Positions 8,311 through 16,927 of a stretch of DNA of 64,000 nucleotides are shown here, piece by piece (position 1 is the first letter of the stretch; each line of letters starts with the position of its first letter). The stretch spans positions 1-64,000 of the forward strand of contig JBFMHF010000005.1 of assembly GCA_040752975.1 (NCBI GenBank), read 5' to 3'. A model generated the notes under the pieces. It was not told the DNA's origin, ran no database searches, and saw nothing but the letters and a program-made list of their open reading frames with translations. The position numbers and the translations under genes are program-made. The DNA comes from JADLDB01 sp040752975. Lineage in GTDB: Bacteria > Myxococcota > Myxococcia > Myxococcales > Myxococcaceae.

Positions 8311-11142
8311 CTACTTGTAGTGCACTTCCTTGATCGCCGCCGTCTTGCCCGGACCGTGGCAGATCAAGCACTGCTCGACGTTCTGCGCCGCCTCCGCGCG
8401 CGTCCCGTAGATGGTCGCGCCGTTGCTCTGCATGTGCAGCCGCGCCGGATCCGAGTCGTGGCAGCCGAAGCAGGTGTTGGCCACCGGAGAGATGACCAGC
8501 GTGGTGCTGGCCGCCTCGGTGATCACCTGCGTGCCGACGTTGTAGCTGTACCCCGCGCCGTAGTTCACGCCGCCGTCCGCCACGACGTACGGCGACACCG
8601 AGTAGGCGAGCGAGGGGACTCCGCCGTCCGCCGTCGGAGTGGTCGCGTTGTACGTGCCGGTCGCCACCGTCTGCAGCATGCGGTTGTTCAGGTTCGCTCC
8701 GCCGTTGCTGGTGTACCAGCTCGCGCTGAAGTCGTAGTAGCCGGGCTGGTGGCAGGACTCGCAGTAGTTCAGCCGTCCAGGGTACTCGACGCCCCAGAAG
8801 CCGCGCACCGACGTACCTTCTGCCGTCGTCTCAGCCACCGCGTGCCAGTTGTACGGCACCGTCCGCTTGCTGGCAGCGTGAATGGCATGCACGAAGGACT
8901 CGGAGCCCGCCGTCCACCCGCTGCTGGTGCGGTTCTGCGTGTGGCAGAACGAGCAGGTGGCCGCGTCGTTGCGCTGGCCGGCGTGGTAGGTCGGGGCCAC
9001 GCCGATCTCGTTGTGGCAGTCGTTGCAGCGCTTCGACTCGACGATCTGCCCACCGGCGGCGGCGGAGTTGGTCGTCCCGCGACGGCCGGTGTAGCCCGTG
9101 GCCACCCGCCACACGTTGCGCGGGGGCATCGAGAGGCCGCCCACCTTGGTGGTGGTGTTGTACGGGTAGCCCGCCACGTTCGTCTGAGTGAAGGGCTGGG
9201 CCGACGACAGGCTGTAGGTGTAGCCAATGCCGCAGGTCAGCATGGTGGCCGTCGGCGGAATCGTCGCGCCCGTGAGGCGAACCGTGTAGTAGCCGCCCGT
9301 GTCAGGGCCCGTCATCGTCCCCGCGCCCGTGCCCGTCGCCGTGCCGTTCCAGACGTTTTTCAGGTAGCCGCTGGCCGACGCGTTGAAGTCCGCCGGGGTC
9401 GTCTTCCCGTCCTGCGGCATGGCCCACGCGCAGTACACGCTGGGCGAGCCGACGAAGTTGTCGAGCAGGTTGTTGCCACCGTCCGGGACGTTGAACACCA
9501 CGCCCGCGTCGTTCTCCATGAAGCGGAAGCGCACCTGCGCGTTCACGCCGCCGTCGCCCAGCGCGACCGTGGTGACCGAGTTGAGATCGTAGGAGAAGAT
9601 GCGCGCGCCGGCCGGCGGGTTCTTCACGTTCCCGACGTACGAGGCGTGCGTGTTGTTGTTGGTGCCACCCGCGTAGGTGCTGTTCGGATCCGGCGGCTCC
9701 ACCGCGATGTGGTTCTCCACCACGCTGAGCGCGCTGCCGCTCGGGGTGTGGCAATTCGCGCACATGTTGTCGTTCAGCTGCGGGCCGGCCGTGTGCCCCG
9801 CGCCAGTGGTCCAGTCGATCGCGTCATGGCAGGCGCCGCAGGCCCGGCGGCTCGGCTTCGTCTTCCAGTTGTCCGCCATCGCCGCGTTGCTGTGGCACTT
9901 GGTGCAGTTCCGGATGTCCTGCGGGAACATGAACTCGTTGATCTCCGTGCCCATGCCCGCGTAGTTGCCCTTGAGGGTCAGGTGCTCGCCCGCGTGGATC
10001 TTGTGGGCAAAGACGGGGAGGTCGATGATCGCCTCGCCGCGCAGCACGGCGATGTTGGTGCGGCCGGCCGGCGGGGTCATGTTGCCCGAGCCGTCGATGG
10101 TGGGCTCCGCGATGACCGCGTTCCCCGCGATGTTGCTGCCCGAGTACTTCCGCTGGTTGTTGTGACACACCGCGCAGTACCGCACGTCGTAGCGCTGGCC
10201 ACCATGGAACGGGGTGGCCCCGCCCAGGTTGAGCGCGTTGGCCCGCCACTGGGTGTGGCAGGTGAGGCAGTTGGCCGCGCTCACCTTGTCATTCTGCCCG
10301 TCCACGTTCGCGCCGGTCGCGGGCACGTAGTCAAACGTCACGTCCACTGGCCGGAACGGGTTGGCGCGCGCGGAGTCGCCGAAGCGCAGGGCGAAGCGGT
10401 GCACCGCGTTGGCGTCGAAGGCCACGCCGGCCACCGCCATCCCACCGTCGTACGGCGTCGGGTTCACCACGTCCTTCTTGAAGGTGTAGGTGTAGGTGCC
10501 ATCGCCGTTGTCCACCAGCGACGTCGCGTCCGCCGACTCGGTGGTGGACGTGCAGGTCGCGCAGTTGGTGATGTGCGAAACCCAGGTGTCGAGGGCGACG
10601 CCCGACGTCGTGCTTCCAGGCACCAGCTGCAGCAACGAGATGCCCGCAAAGTAGGCGGGCGGGATCCCTCTCACCGCCGCCCCTTTGAAGGTCCGGACGG
10701 TGAAGTTCACCACCGGACGCGGCGCGTTCGACACGCTCTGCACGGTGACCTGGAAGTCCTCCTGCGAGAGTTCGAAGGCCGTCAGCTTCGTGAAGTCGAC
10801 CAGGGCGTTCGCATCCTGCCCGTCCTGCCCGTCGGACACGATGACGGAGGTGCCGTCCGTGCAGCTGATCGTCTTGAGGCCCGCGTCCGGACCGTCGGCC
10901 ACGGTGCACGACGTCCCGTTCATCCCGTCAGTGCCGTCGGTGCCGTCGGTGCCATCCGTACCGTTCGTCACCGTCACGTTCGTCCCGTCGGGACAGGAGA
11001 TGGTGGCCGTGCCGTTGCCGTTGTCCCTCACGGTGCAGGGTCGGCCGTCCTGGCCATTTGCCCCTGCTGGCCCGGTGGGTCCGGTGCAGGCCGCCACCAC
11101 GATGCAGGACGCCGCCAACAGAACCTGACGCATGGAACTCAT
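8311..11142 (-). CDS. Decaheme c-type cytochrome, OmcA/MtrC family lipoprotein
   Basis: This lipoprotein of 943 residues carries exactly ten CxxCH haem-binding motifs (CLTCH, CAVCH, CTKCH, CGACH, CANCH, CNDCH, CSFCH, CESCH, CFGCH, CLICH). The signal peptide ends in VVAAC. Right after the Cys is a collagen-like stretch (GPTGPAGANGQDG) and then NGTDGTDGTDG. Ten haems with beta-rich domains between them match the outer-membrane decaheme family that delivers electrons to extracellular acceptors in Shewanella. The ATG at 11142 has AGGG about nine bases upstream. No MtrA-like periplasmic decaheme or MtrB-like porin gene lies in the window, so its electron-transfer partners must be elsewhere. Confidence 0.93.
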   Translation of the reverse strand: MSSMRQVLLAASCIVVAACTGPTGPAGANGQDGRPCTVRDNGNGTATISCPDGTNVTVTNGTDGTDGTDGTDGMNGTSCTVADGPDAGLKTISCTDGTSVIVSDGQDGQDANALVDFTKLTAFELSQEDFQVTVQSVSNAPRPVVNFTVRTFKGAAVRGIPPAYFAGISLLQLVPGSTTSGVALDTWVSHITNCATCTSTTESADATSLVDNGDGTYTYTFKKDVVNPTPYDGGMAVAGVAFDANAVHRFALRFGDSARANPFRPVDVTFDYVPATGANVDGQNDKVSAANCLTCHTQWRANALNLGGATPFHGGQRYDVRYCAVCHNNQRKYSGSNIAGNAVIAEPTIDGSGNMTPPAGRTNIAVLRGEAIIDLPVFAHKIHAGEHLTLKGNYAGMGTEINEFMFPQDIRNCTKCHSNAAMADNWKTKPSRRACGACHDAIDWTTGAGHTAGPQLNDNMCANCHTPSGSALSVVENHIAVEPPDPNSTYAGGTNNNTHASYVGNVKNPPAGARIFSYDLNSVTTVALGDGGVNAQVRFRFMENDAGVVFNVPDGGNNLLDNFVGSPSVYCAWAMPQDGKTTPADFNASASGYLKNVWNGTATGTGAGTMTGPDTGGYYTVRLTGATIPPTATMLTCGIGYTYSLSSAQPFTQTNVAGYPYNTTTKVGGLSMPPRNVWRVATGYTGRRGTTNSAAAGGQIVESKRCNDCHNEIGVAPTYHAGQRNDAATCSFCHTQNRTSSGWTAGSESFVHAIHAASKRTVPYNWHAVAETTAEGTSVRGFWGVEYPGRLNYCESCHQPGYYDFSASWYTSNGGANLNNRMLQTVATGTYNATTPTADGGVPSLAYSVSPYVVADGGVNYGAGYSYNVGTQVITEAASTTLVISPVANTCFGCHDSDPARLHMQSNGATIYGTRAEAAQNVEQCLICHGPGKTAAIKEVHYK

Positions 11143-11476
11143 ATGGTTTCCCTCGGTGCAGAACCAGGATGAACGACCACCACGGACGATCTCGCGGCCC
11201 GCGCTGCAATACTTCCGCCCGCGCTCAGTAGGCTGAATTCAAAGGGGTTTCAGCAAAATGCGGCCGGAAAGCGCGCAGGTTCTGCATCAGCAGGAAGCAG
11301 CAGTTCTTGGCGCGTGTCACCGAAGAAGGCCCACTGATATGGCCGCATGACCGAGTTGTGACAGAGGGGAATGACCGCGGCAGCCCCAGCTGCGGCCGGG
11401 GCAGCACCCAGAAAACGCCCTGCGTGGCGATCGCTGACGACGCAGGAATTGCGGGATAGCGCTCAAGCGTCAGGAA
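11143..11476. other. Intergenic region between divergent genes
   Basis: These 334 bp separate the cytochrome gene from a membrane-protein gene and must hold both promoters. The part around 11235-11270 is AT-richer than its surroundings. I see no convincing gene. A GG-N10-GC spacing on the minus strand near 11217 recalls a sigma-54 promoter but lacks the TGGCAC core. Confidence 0.5.
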
Positions 11477-12808
11477 ATGGACGTGGACGTGCCCCGGCCC
11501 AGCGATCGAGGATGCGCCGGGGATCGCACCGTGGGCCACGACGACTCGGGGACCGACAAGAAGCCCGCGCGCGCCGCCAACGCGGACGCCACGGTCAACG
11601 ACCTGCCCCCCGTCCGCACGGACGCCACCCAGCTCATCGATCCGCTGGCTGCGTCGTCCCCTGCGCTGGTGGAGACGGACACCGACACGATGCGCGCGGC
11701 CTCGACCGATCGCGGGTTGCCCCCGGTTCCTCCCACCACCACCGACCTCCCGCCCGTCCCTGCCACCAACGCTGACCTCCCGCCGGTGCCGAGCGGGCTC
11801 GATCTCACCCCTGCCCACCCGCGGCCGCCCCCACCCGAGGCGAACGCCGTCACCGCGCCCCGGCTGGGGAAGACCCGCAAGCCCTCCCAACCACCGGCGG
11901 AACCGCCGTTGGGGCTGACTCCGGCGCGGTTGGTGGCGATCGGCGTCGGCGTGGCGGTGCTCTTCGTCTTGATCTGGCTGGTGTGGCCGGCCCTCACGCG
12001 GCCCACGAAGCCCCCGCCGGTGGAATGGGTCGACGCGTCCCCCACCGCGCCGACGCCGGCGCCCACCGCGCCCCCCCGGCCTGCCGACAAGAAGAGCCCG
12101 GCCCCGCCACCCGCGCCCGCTGCCGATCTCCTGACGCTGGACGCGAAGCGCCATGTCATCGATCCCCGCGCGCTGCACGCTCCGGACGTGCCCCTGGAGT
12201 CGACCCACAAGTACCGCCTGACGCTGAAAGCGGACGACCCCAGGGCGGGTGTCGTGCTGGCGCGGCTCGAGGAGAAGGACGGCTGGGGTGTCCTCCACAA
12301 GATGGCCACGCACCACGCGCTGCAGTTCGGCGGCGCGCGCACGCTGCGGCTCCACTGCGAGCCCGGCACCGACGTGAAGGCCGATACGGTCCTCACGCTG
12401 GAGCTCGAGGATCTCGCCCGCAAGGCCCAGCGCAAGACGCTCACCATCTCTCCGGCCACCGAGTGCTTCGACTTCGAGGTGGCCCGCCTGTTCGACCTCG
12501 AGCCGGGCCAGTCGCGGCGGCTCCTCCTGCGCAGCGAGCAGACCGCGAAGCTGGGCGAGCAGACCCCGCTCCGGGTGGCCTACCGCCTCCTCGTCCCGGG
12601 GGACGCCCCACGCTGGCGCTTCGGTGTCTTGACCCCCGGCGACGACGTGCTGGTGCAGGGCCCCGGCGCGCGCTTCGCGATCCTCGACCCCTACCTGGGG
12701 GACAACGAAGGATCAGTCGCCTTGCAGATCCTCCCGGGCGACACGGACAGCAAGGGCCTGGTGCGGCCGGACAGCACCGACTCGAAGTTCGTCCCCAACC
12801 GGCCCTGA
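11477..12808 (+). CDS. Single-pass membrane protein, Pro-rich, function unknown
   Basis: This protein of 443 residues is not recognised as a named family. Residues 1-150 are disordered and rich in Pro, Thr and Asp, with repeated TDLPPVP-type motifs. One membrane helix (LVAIGVGVAVLFVLIWLVW) lies near residues 153-172. A Pro/Ala linker follows, then about 240 residues of soluble sequence that look beta-rich (LRLHCEPGTDV, LTLELEDL). The shape is that of an envelope protein with a cytoplasmic disordered tail and an outer domain. The start is uncertain because AGGA sits very close to the ATG. The stop overlaps an ATG (TGATG at 12806-12810) in the next frame, suggesting cotranscription with the DUF1571 gene. 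Confidence 0.7.
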   Translation: MDVDVPRPSDRGCAGDRTVGHDDSGTDKKPARAANADATVNDLPPVRTDATQLIDPLAASSPALVETDTDTMRAASTDRGLPPVPPTTTDLPPVPATNADLPPVPSGLDLTPAHPRPPPPEANAVTAPRLGKTRKPSQPPAEPPLGLTPARLVAIGVGVAVLFVLIWLVWPALTRPTKPPPVEWVDASPTAPTPAPTAPPRPADKKSPAPPPAPAADLLTLDAKRHVIDPRALHAPDVPLESTHKYRLTLKADDPRAGVVLARLEEKDGWGVLHKMATHHALQFGGARTLRLHCEPGTDVKADTVLTLELEDLARKAQRKTLTISPATECFDFEVARLFDLEPGQSRRLLLRSEQTAKLGEQTPLRVAYRLLVPGDAPRWRFGVLTPGDDVLVQGPGARFAILDPYLGDNEGSVALQILPGDTDSKGLVRPDSTDSKFVPNRP

Positions 12809-12849
12809 TGCTTCCCACCCCCGCCGGCTCCGGGCAGACTGCCGCGCCG

Positions 12850-13698
12850 ATGAAGCCTCTCCCCGCGCTCCTCCTCTCCTTCGCCCTCGCCTTCCCCGCC
12901 TTCGCCCAGTCAGACGGCGGGCCAGCAGCTCCCGTCGCCGAGGCCCCTGCTCCCGAAGTCGTCCAGCCACCACCTCCGAAGCTGACTGAGCTGTCGGAGG
13001 CCGATCGCCGCGCGCGCGTGGCGAAGATGTCGAAGGACGAGCTGGCCACCTTCATGACGACCACGCCCAGCGAGGAGCTGGTGAAGATGGGCCAGCGCGC
13101 CGTGGCCGCCCTGGGCACGTACACGTACACGATGACCAAGCAGGAGCGCGTCGGCGGCAAGCTGCTCGACGAGCAGCAGATCACCACCACGCTGCGGGAG
13201 AACCCCTTCGCGGTGCGCCTCGAGTTCGTCGCGGGTCCAGCGAAGGGCCGCAAGGTCATCTACAACCCCGCGGTGAAGGCCGACGAGTTCCGCGTGCGCG
13301 AAGCGGGCTTCTTCAGCATCGCCGGGCGCCTGTGGATCAGCCTCGACAGCGGGCTGGCGAAGAAGGACTCCAACCACACGGTGAAGGAGTCGGGCCTCGG
13401 CAACCTCCTCAAGCGCTTCGAGCGTGACCAGGCGAAGGCGAAGGCCAACGGCGGAATGACCGTCAAGCACGAGGGGTGGGACGCCAAGGGCTACTTCTGC
13501 TCGCTGTACGTGATGCCCAACAAGGGCCAGGGCTTCGACTCGGCCAGCTCGCGGATCTGCACCGACGTCGCCGCGGGCGTGCCGGCGCGGGTGGAAGGCT
13601 TCGACGCCTCGGGCGAGCTGCTCGAGCGCTTCGAGTTCTCCAACGTGAAGAAGGCCTCGGTCGGCGACGACACCTTCGACCCCGACAAGGGGCTCTAG
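12850..13698 (+). CDS. DUF1571-family exported protein
   Basis: This exported protein has 282 residues, with signal peptide MKPLPALLLSFALAFPAFA. A Pro/Ala linker is followed by a domain that fits the DUF1571 family: YTYTMTKQERVGGKL, NPFAVRLEFVAGPAKG, and a C-terminal half ending FSNVKK and DDTFDPD. The family shares its open beta-sheet look with LolA/LolB-type lipoprotein carriers, so a role at the outer membrane is possible but unproven. ATG 12808, which overlaps the previous stop, would add 14 residues before the signal peptide. ATG 12850 gives a normal signal sequence. Confidence 0.8.
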   Translation: MKPLPALLLSFALAFPAFAQSDGGPAAPVAEAPAPEVVQPPPPKLTELSEADRRARVAKMSKDELATFMTTTPSEELVKMGQRAVAALGTYTYTMTKQERVGGKLLDEQQITTTLRENPFAVRLEFVAGPAKGRKVIYNPAVKADEFRVREAGFFSIAGRLWISLDSGLAKKDSNHTVKESGLGNLLKRFERDQAKAKANGGMTVKHEGWDAKGYFCSLYVMPNKGQGFDSASSRICTDVAAGVPARVEGFDASGELLERFEFSNVKKASVGDDTFDPDKGL

Positions 13699-13714
13699 AG
13701 ACAGCCGCGTCGCG

Positions 13715-14572
13715 ATGATCGACTACGATCCACACAATTGGCGCCGGGCGCTGATCGGCATTCACGGAACGCGCTTCTCGGTGATCGCCTGGCGCGCGCT
13801 GGCGGTGACGCTGGTGGCGGCGGTGATCACCCTGGTGCACGTGTACGTCACGCCCATGTCGGTGCCGCAGGCGACGACCATCCACGGCATCCTCTCGGTG
13901 GCGCTGGGCCTGTTGCTCGTCTTCCGCACCAACCAGTCGTACGACCGCTGGTGGGAAGGACGGAAGCTGTGGGGCGCGATGGTGAACACCTGCCGGAACT
14001 TCGCGCGGATGGCGACGGTGCACCTCGACAAGCACCCCGAGCAGCTCCGGCGCGTCCTCGCGCTCGACGCGGCCTTCCCCGAGGTCAGCATGTTCTCCCT
14101 GCGCGGGAGGACCTGGGAGCCCACGGGGCTCGAGGCCGACGACGCCGACTTCATTCGCGGCAAGAAGCACCGGGCGACCGCGGTGGCCCAGCGCATCAGC
14201 TTTCACCTCCGCGCGGTGCGCGACGCCGGGGGCATCAGCGACTTCGTGCTGGTGCAGCTCGAGCACGACGTGCACCAGCTCATCGACATCATCGGCGGCT
14301 GCGAGCGCATTCACAAAACGCCCCTGCCCTTCGCCTACGTGGTGCACCTGCGGCGATCGCTGGTCGCCTATTGCGCCACCCTGCCCTTCGCCATGCTGGC
14401 CAACTTCGGGTGGTCGACGATCCCCATCGTCTTCGCCGTCACCTACGTGCTTCTGGGCATCGAGGAGATCGGCGTGGAGATCGAGGACCCCTTCGAGGGC
14501 GACCTGAACGATCTCCCGCTCGAGGACATCACCGCGACCATCCAGGCCAACGTGGCCGAGTACCGCTCGTGA
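13715..14572 (+). CDS. Bestrophin-like anion channel family protein
   Basis: This inner-membrane protein of 285 residues belongs to the bestrophin/UPF0187 group. Its N-terminus has the family's order: a WRR segment, a first helix (VIAWRALAVTLVAAVITLVHV), a second helix, and the signature FRTNQSYDRWWEGRKLWG at about residues 70-87. A C-terminal pair of helices (AMLANFGWSTIPIVFAVTYVLLG) and an acidic EIEDPFEG segment, also typical, follow. Bacterial members form pentameric channels for chloride or other ions. It begins 16 bp after the DUF1571 gene and faces the TonB-receptor gene, with 3 bp between the two stops. Confidence 0.9.
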   Translation: MIDYDPHNWRRALIGIHGTRFSVIAWRALAVTLVAAVITLVHVYVTPMSVPQATTIHGILSVALGLLLVFRTNQSYDRWWEGRKLWGAMVNTCRNFARMATVHLDKHPEQLRRVLALDAAFPEVSMFSLRGRTWEPTGLEADDADFIRGKKHRATAVAQRISFHLRAVRDAGGISDFVLVQLEHDVHQLIDIIGGCERIHKTPLPFAYVVHLRRSLVAYCATLPFAMLANFGWSTIPIVFAVTYVLLGIEEIGVEIEDPFEGDLNDLPLEDITATIQANVAEYRS

Positions 14573-14575
14573 TCG

Positions 14576-16927
14576 TCAGCGGAACGCGTACTTGAAGCCG
14601 AGCTGCACCAACAGCGGCGCCTGCGGCCGCGCGCCCATCGGCCGGCGGGACACCAGGGCCGACTGGTTCAGGAGGTTGGTGGCGGTGAAGTAGACGCGCC
14701 CTGCGCCGATCTCGACCGACGCGGTGGCGTCCAGGAGCACCCGCCCGGGGATCCGCTCCAGCTCGGGAACGGCACCCTGCCCGGCCAGCTCCCTCATCTC
14801 TCCGTAGTACATCGCGCCCAGGCCGAGCTCGAAGGGGCCCCGCTGTCCCCGCAGCCGCAGCTGCCACTGGTGCTGAGGGATGTACGGGAGCTGATCGCCG
14901 GCCTGCACCGCGCCCCAGATCGGGTTCTGCGAGGTGAAGTCCGAGAGGAACTGCGCGTGGGTGAAGGTGTAGGCGATGTCGGCGTGCAGCACGAAGCCCA
15001 GCGGGAGGCGCTGGCGCACGCTCCCCAGCGCCTCGGCCCCCAGCACCCGCGCGCGCCCGCCGTTGTACTGCTGGTTGATCTCGTCGCTGGTGCAGCCGGT
15101 GCTGCCGGTGCACTCCCCGGTGATGTTCTGGTACTCGCTCCAGAAGCCGATCAGCTCGGCGCGCAGGCCATTCTTCGCGTAGCGGACGCCGGCCTCCGAG
15201 TTCAACGCGCGCTCGGGTTGCACCGAGGGATCCTGCCCCGGGGCGACCGGTGAGTAGCCCTGGTGCACGCCGGCCAACACCGACAGCCCGAAGTCGAAGC
15301 CGTACACGGCCCCCAGGCCGAACAGCGGCACCGCGCTGATGGAGTTCACGCTCCTCCCCGAGAGCTCGTCGCCGAAGCCCAGTCCCATCCCCTCCACGCG
15401 CACGCCCGGGGACACCAGGAGCCTCCCCCAGCTCAGGTGATCGGCGAGGAAGCCCGAGAAGGCGCGCGTGTACGCCACGTTCGAGGTGAGCAGCTCCGGC
15501 GCGTCTCCGGACGACACCAGGGTGCCGCTGCGCATGTCGAAGAAGTTGCCCACGTGGTGCCTCGAGATCTCGTCGTGGTGGAAGCGCGCACCCAGCTCCA
15601 GCTCGTGGGAGATGGGGCCGGTCGCGAACTTCGCGGTCGCGTCGAGCTGCACGCCCTGCGAGACGAAGCGGCGCTGGTTGTCGAGGATCACCAGCCGCTG
15701 ATCGTCGCCCGCGGAGTCCTCCTCACCCGCGAGGATGGCGCGGTACAGCGCGTTGGTCCCGGAGGGGTACGCGAGGACGTTGTAGACGTCGGGGCCGTTG
15801 GAGAAGTGGTCGAAGCGGTGCCAGTTTCGCGAGAAGTCGTGGCGGTAGGCGGTGGTGGACACCTCGAGCCACTCCCCGACGGCCAGCCGGTGCGTCAGCG
15901 CGCCCTGCGTGCGCCACCACTCCATGCGATCGTCCGCGCTGGCGGCGTAGCGGCGCTGCGGCGTCTGCTGGAAGTCATCGGTGGCGAGGCCCAGGTACGT
16001 CTCGTTGGAGAGCTCATTGGCGAAGCCCAGCTTCACCTCGAAGGCGTTGCGCACGTGCGCCGACGGATCGGAGGCCCACCCTGCCTTGAACATCAGCTCG
16101 TTCTTGTCGAAGCCGGTGTCGCCGCCGCCGTCGAGCTGCTTGAAGCCCCCCGACTGCAGGTGCACGCCCTCGAGGAGCACGCCCCAGCGCTCGGTACCGT
16201 AGCCGGCCGCGCCGTGCACCTTCCCGGTCCCGTAGTTGCCCAGGGAGAGATCGAGATCTCCCTCGAGCTGCTGGGGCAGCGGGCGCGTGCGGTAGTTGAT
16301 CGCCCCGCCGATCGTCTGCGGGCCGTACTGGATCGACGCCGGGCCCTTGAAGACCTCCACCGCCACCATGCGGGTGACGAGGGGCGAGTAGTAGGCCGCG
16401 GGCGCGGAGTACGGCGCGGGCGCGAACAGCACGCCGTCCTCCATCAGCGTCACCTTGCTCGAGCGATCCGCGTTGACTCCCCGCAGGCCGATGTTGGGCC
16501 GCAGGCCGAAGCCGTCCTCTTCGCGCACGTAGACGCCGGGAACGCTCTGCAGCACCCGGTTGATGTCGTTGGACTCGGCCCGCTCGAGCTCCTGGCGGCC
16601 GATCACCTGGGCCGAGCCGGCGACGCGCCGCACGTCCACCAGCCGCTGGCCAATCACCGTCGTCTCGCGCGCAGGGGCCACGCCGGCGTCGACCGCCTCG
16701 GCGGGCAGCCGCTCGACCTGGGCGCCCCCATCGGGCGCACCGCGCTCCTCCCCGCCCTTTTCTCCCAGGGGGGCCTGCTCGGCGGCGGAAGAGTCCAACG
16801 GCACCGTCTCAGGCTGACCCGCGGCAGGCTCCTGCTCCAGCCCGGCGGCAGAGGCGGGCCCGGAGTTGCCGGACGTCGACGGGGCCACAGCGAGCGCCAC
16901 ACAGAGGGCAAGCGACGTCAGCGCCAC
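14576..16927 (-). CDS. TonB-dependent outer-membrane receptor (FecA-like)
   Basis: This protein of 783 residues is a 22-strand barrel transporter that imports iron chelates or similar ligands across the outer membrane. A signal peptide is followed by a Pro/Ala/Glu-rich stretch. A TonB-box-like segment ETTVIGQRL precedes a plug domain (VPGVYVREEDGFGLRPNIG, GLRGVNADRSSKV, DGVLFAPAPY, FKGPASIQYG). A long barrel ends in LLVQLGFKYAFR with the terminal aromatic typical of outer-membrane barrels. The plug resembles Fe-dicitrate receptors. GTG 16927 is chosen because GGGAGGTGA lies just upstream. It overlaps the 3' end of the HTTM gene by 10 bases, so the two are probably translationally coupled. Confidence 0.93.
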   Translation of the reverse strand: MALTSLALCVALAVAPSTSGNSGPASAAGLEQEPAAGQPETVPLDSSAAEQAPLGEKGGEERGAPDGGAQVERLPAEAVDAGVAPARETTVIGQRLVDVRRVAGSAQVIGRQELERAESNDINRVLQSVPGVYVREEDGFGLRPNIGLRGVNADRSSKVTLMEDGVLFAPAPYSAPAAYYSPLVTRMVAVEVFKGPASIQYGPQTIGGAINYRTRPLPQQLEGDLDLSLGNYGTGKVHGAAGYGTERWGVLLEGVHLQSGGFKQLDGGGDTGFDKNELMFKAGWASDPSAHVRNAFEVKLGFANELSNETYLGLATDDFQQTPQRRYAASADDRMEWWRTQGALTHRLAVGEWLEVSTTAYRHDFSRNWHRFDHFSNGPDVYNVLAYPSGTNALYRAILAGEEDSAGDDQRLVILDNQRRFVSQGVQLDATAKFATGPISHELELGARFHHDEISRHHVGNFFDMRSGTLVSSGDAPELLTSNVAYTRAFSGFLADHLSWGRLLVSPGVRVEGMGLGFGDELSGRSVNSISAVPLFGLGAVYGFDFGLSVLAGVHQGYSPVAPGQDPSVQPERALNSEAGVRYAKNGLRAELIGFWSEYQNITGECTGSTGCTSDEINQQYNGGRARVLGAEALGSVRQRLPLGFVLHADIAYTFTHAQFLSDFTSQNPIWGAVQAGDQLPYIPQHQWQLRLRGQRGPFELGLGAMYYGEMRELAGQGAVPELERIPGRVLLDATASVEIGAGRVYFTATNLLNQSALVSRRPMGARPQAPLLVQLGFKYAFR

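Noticed and set aside
11205..11230. Sigma-54-like GG-N10-GC on the minus strand upstream of the cytochrome gene
   Set aside because: The spacing fits, but the flanking bases do not match TGGCAC or TTGCA well. Chance is likely in GC-rich DNA.
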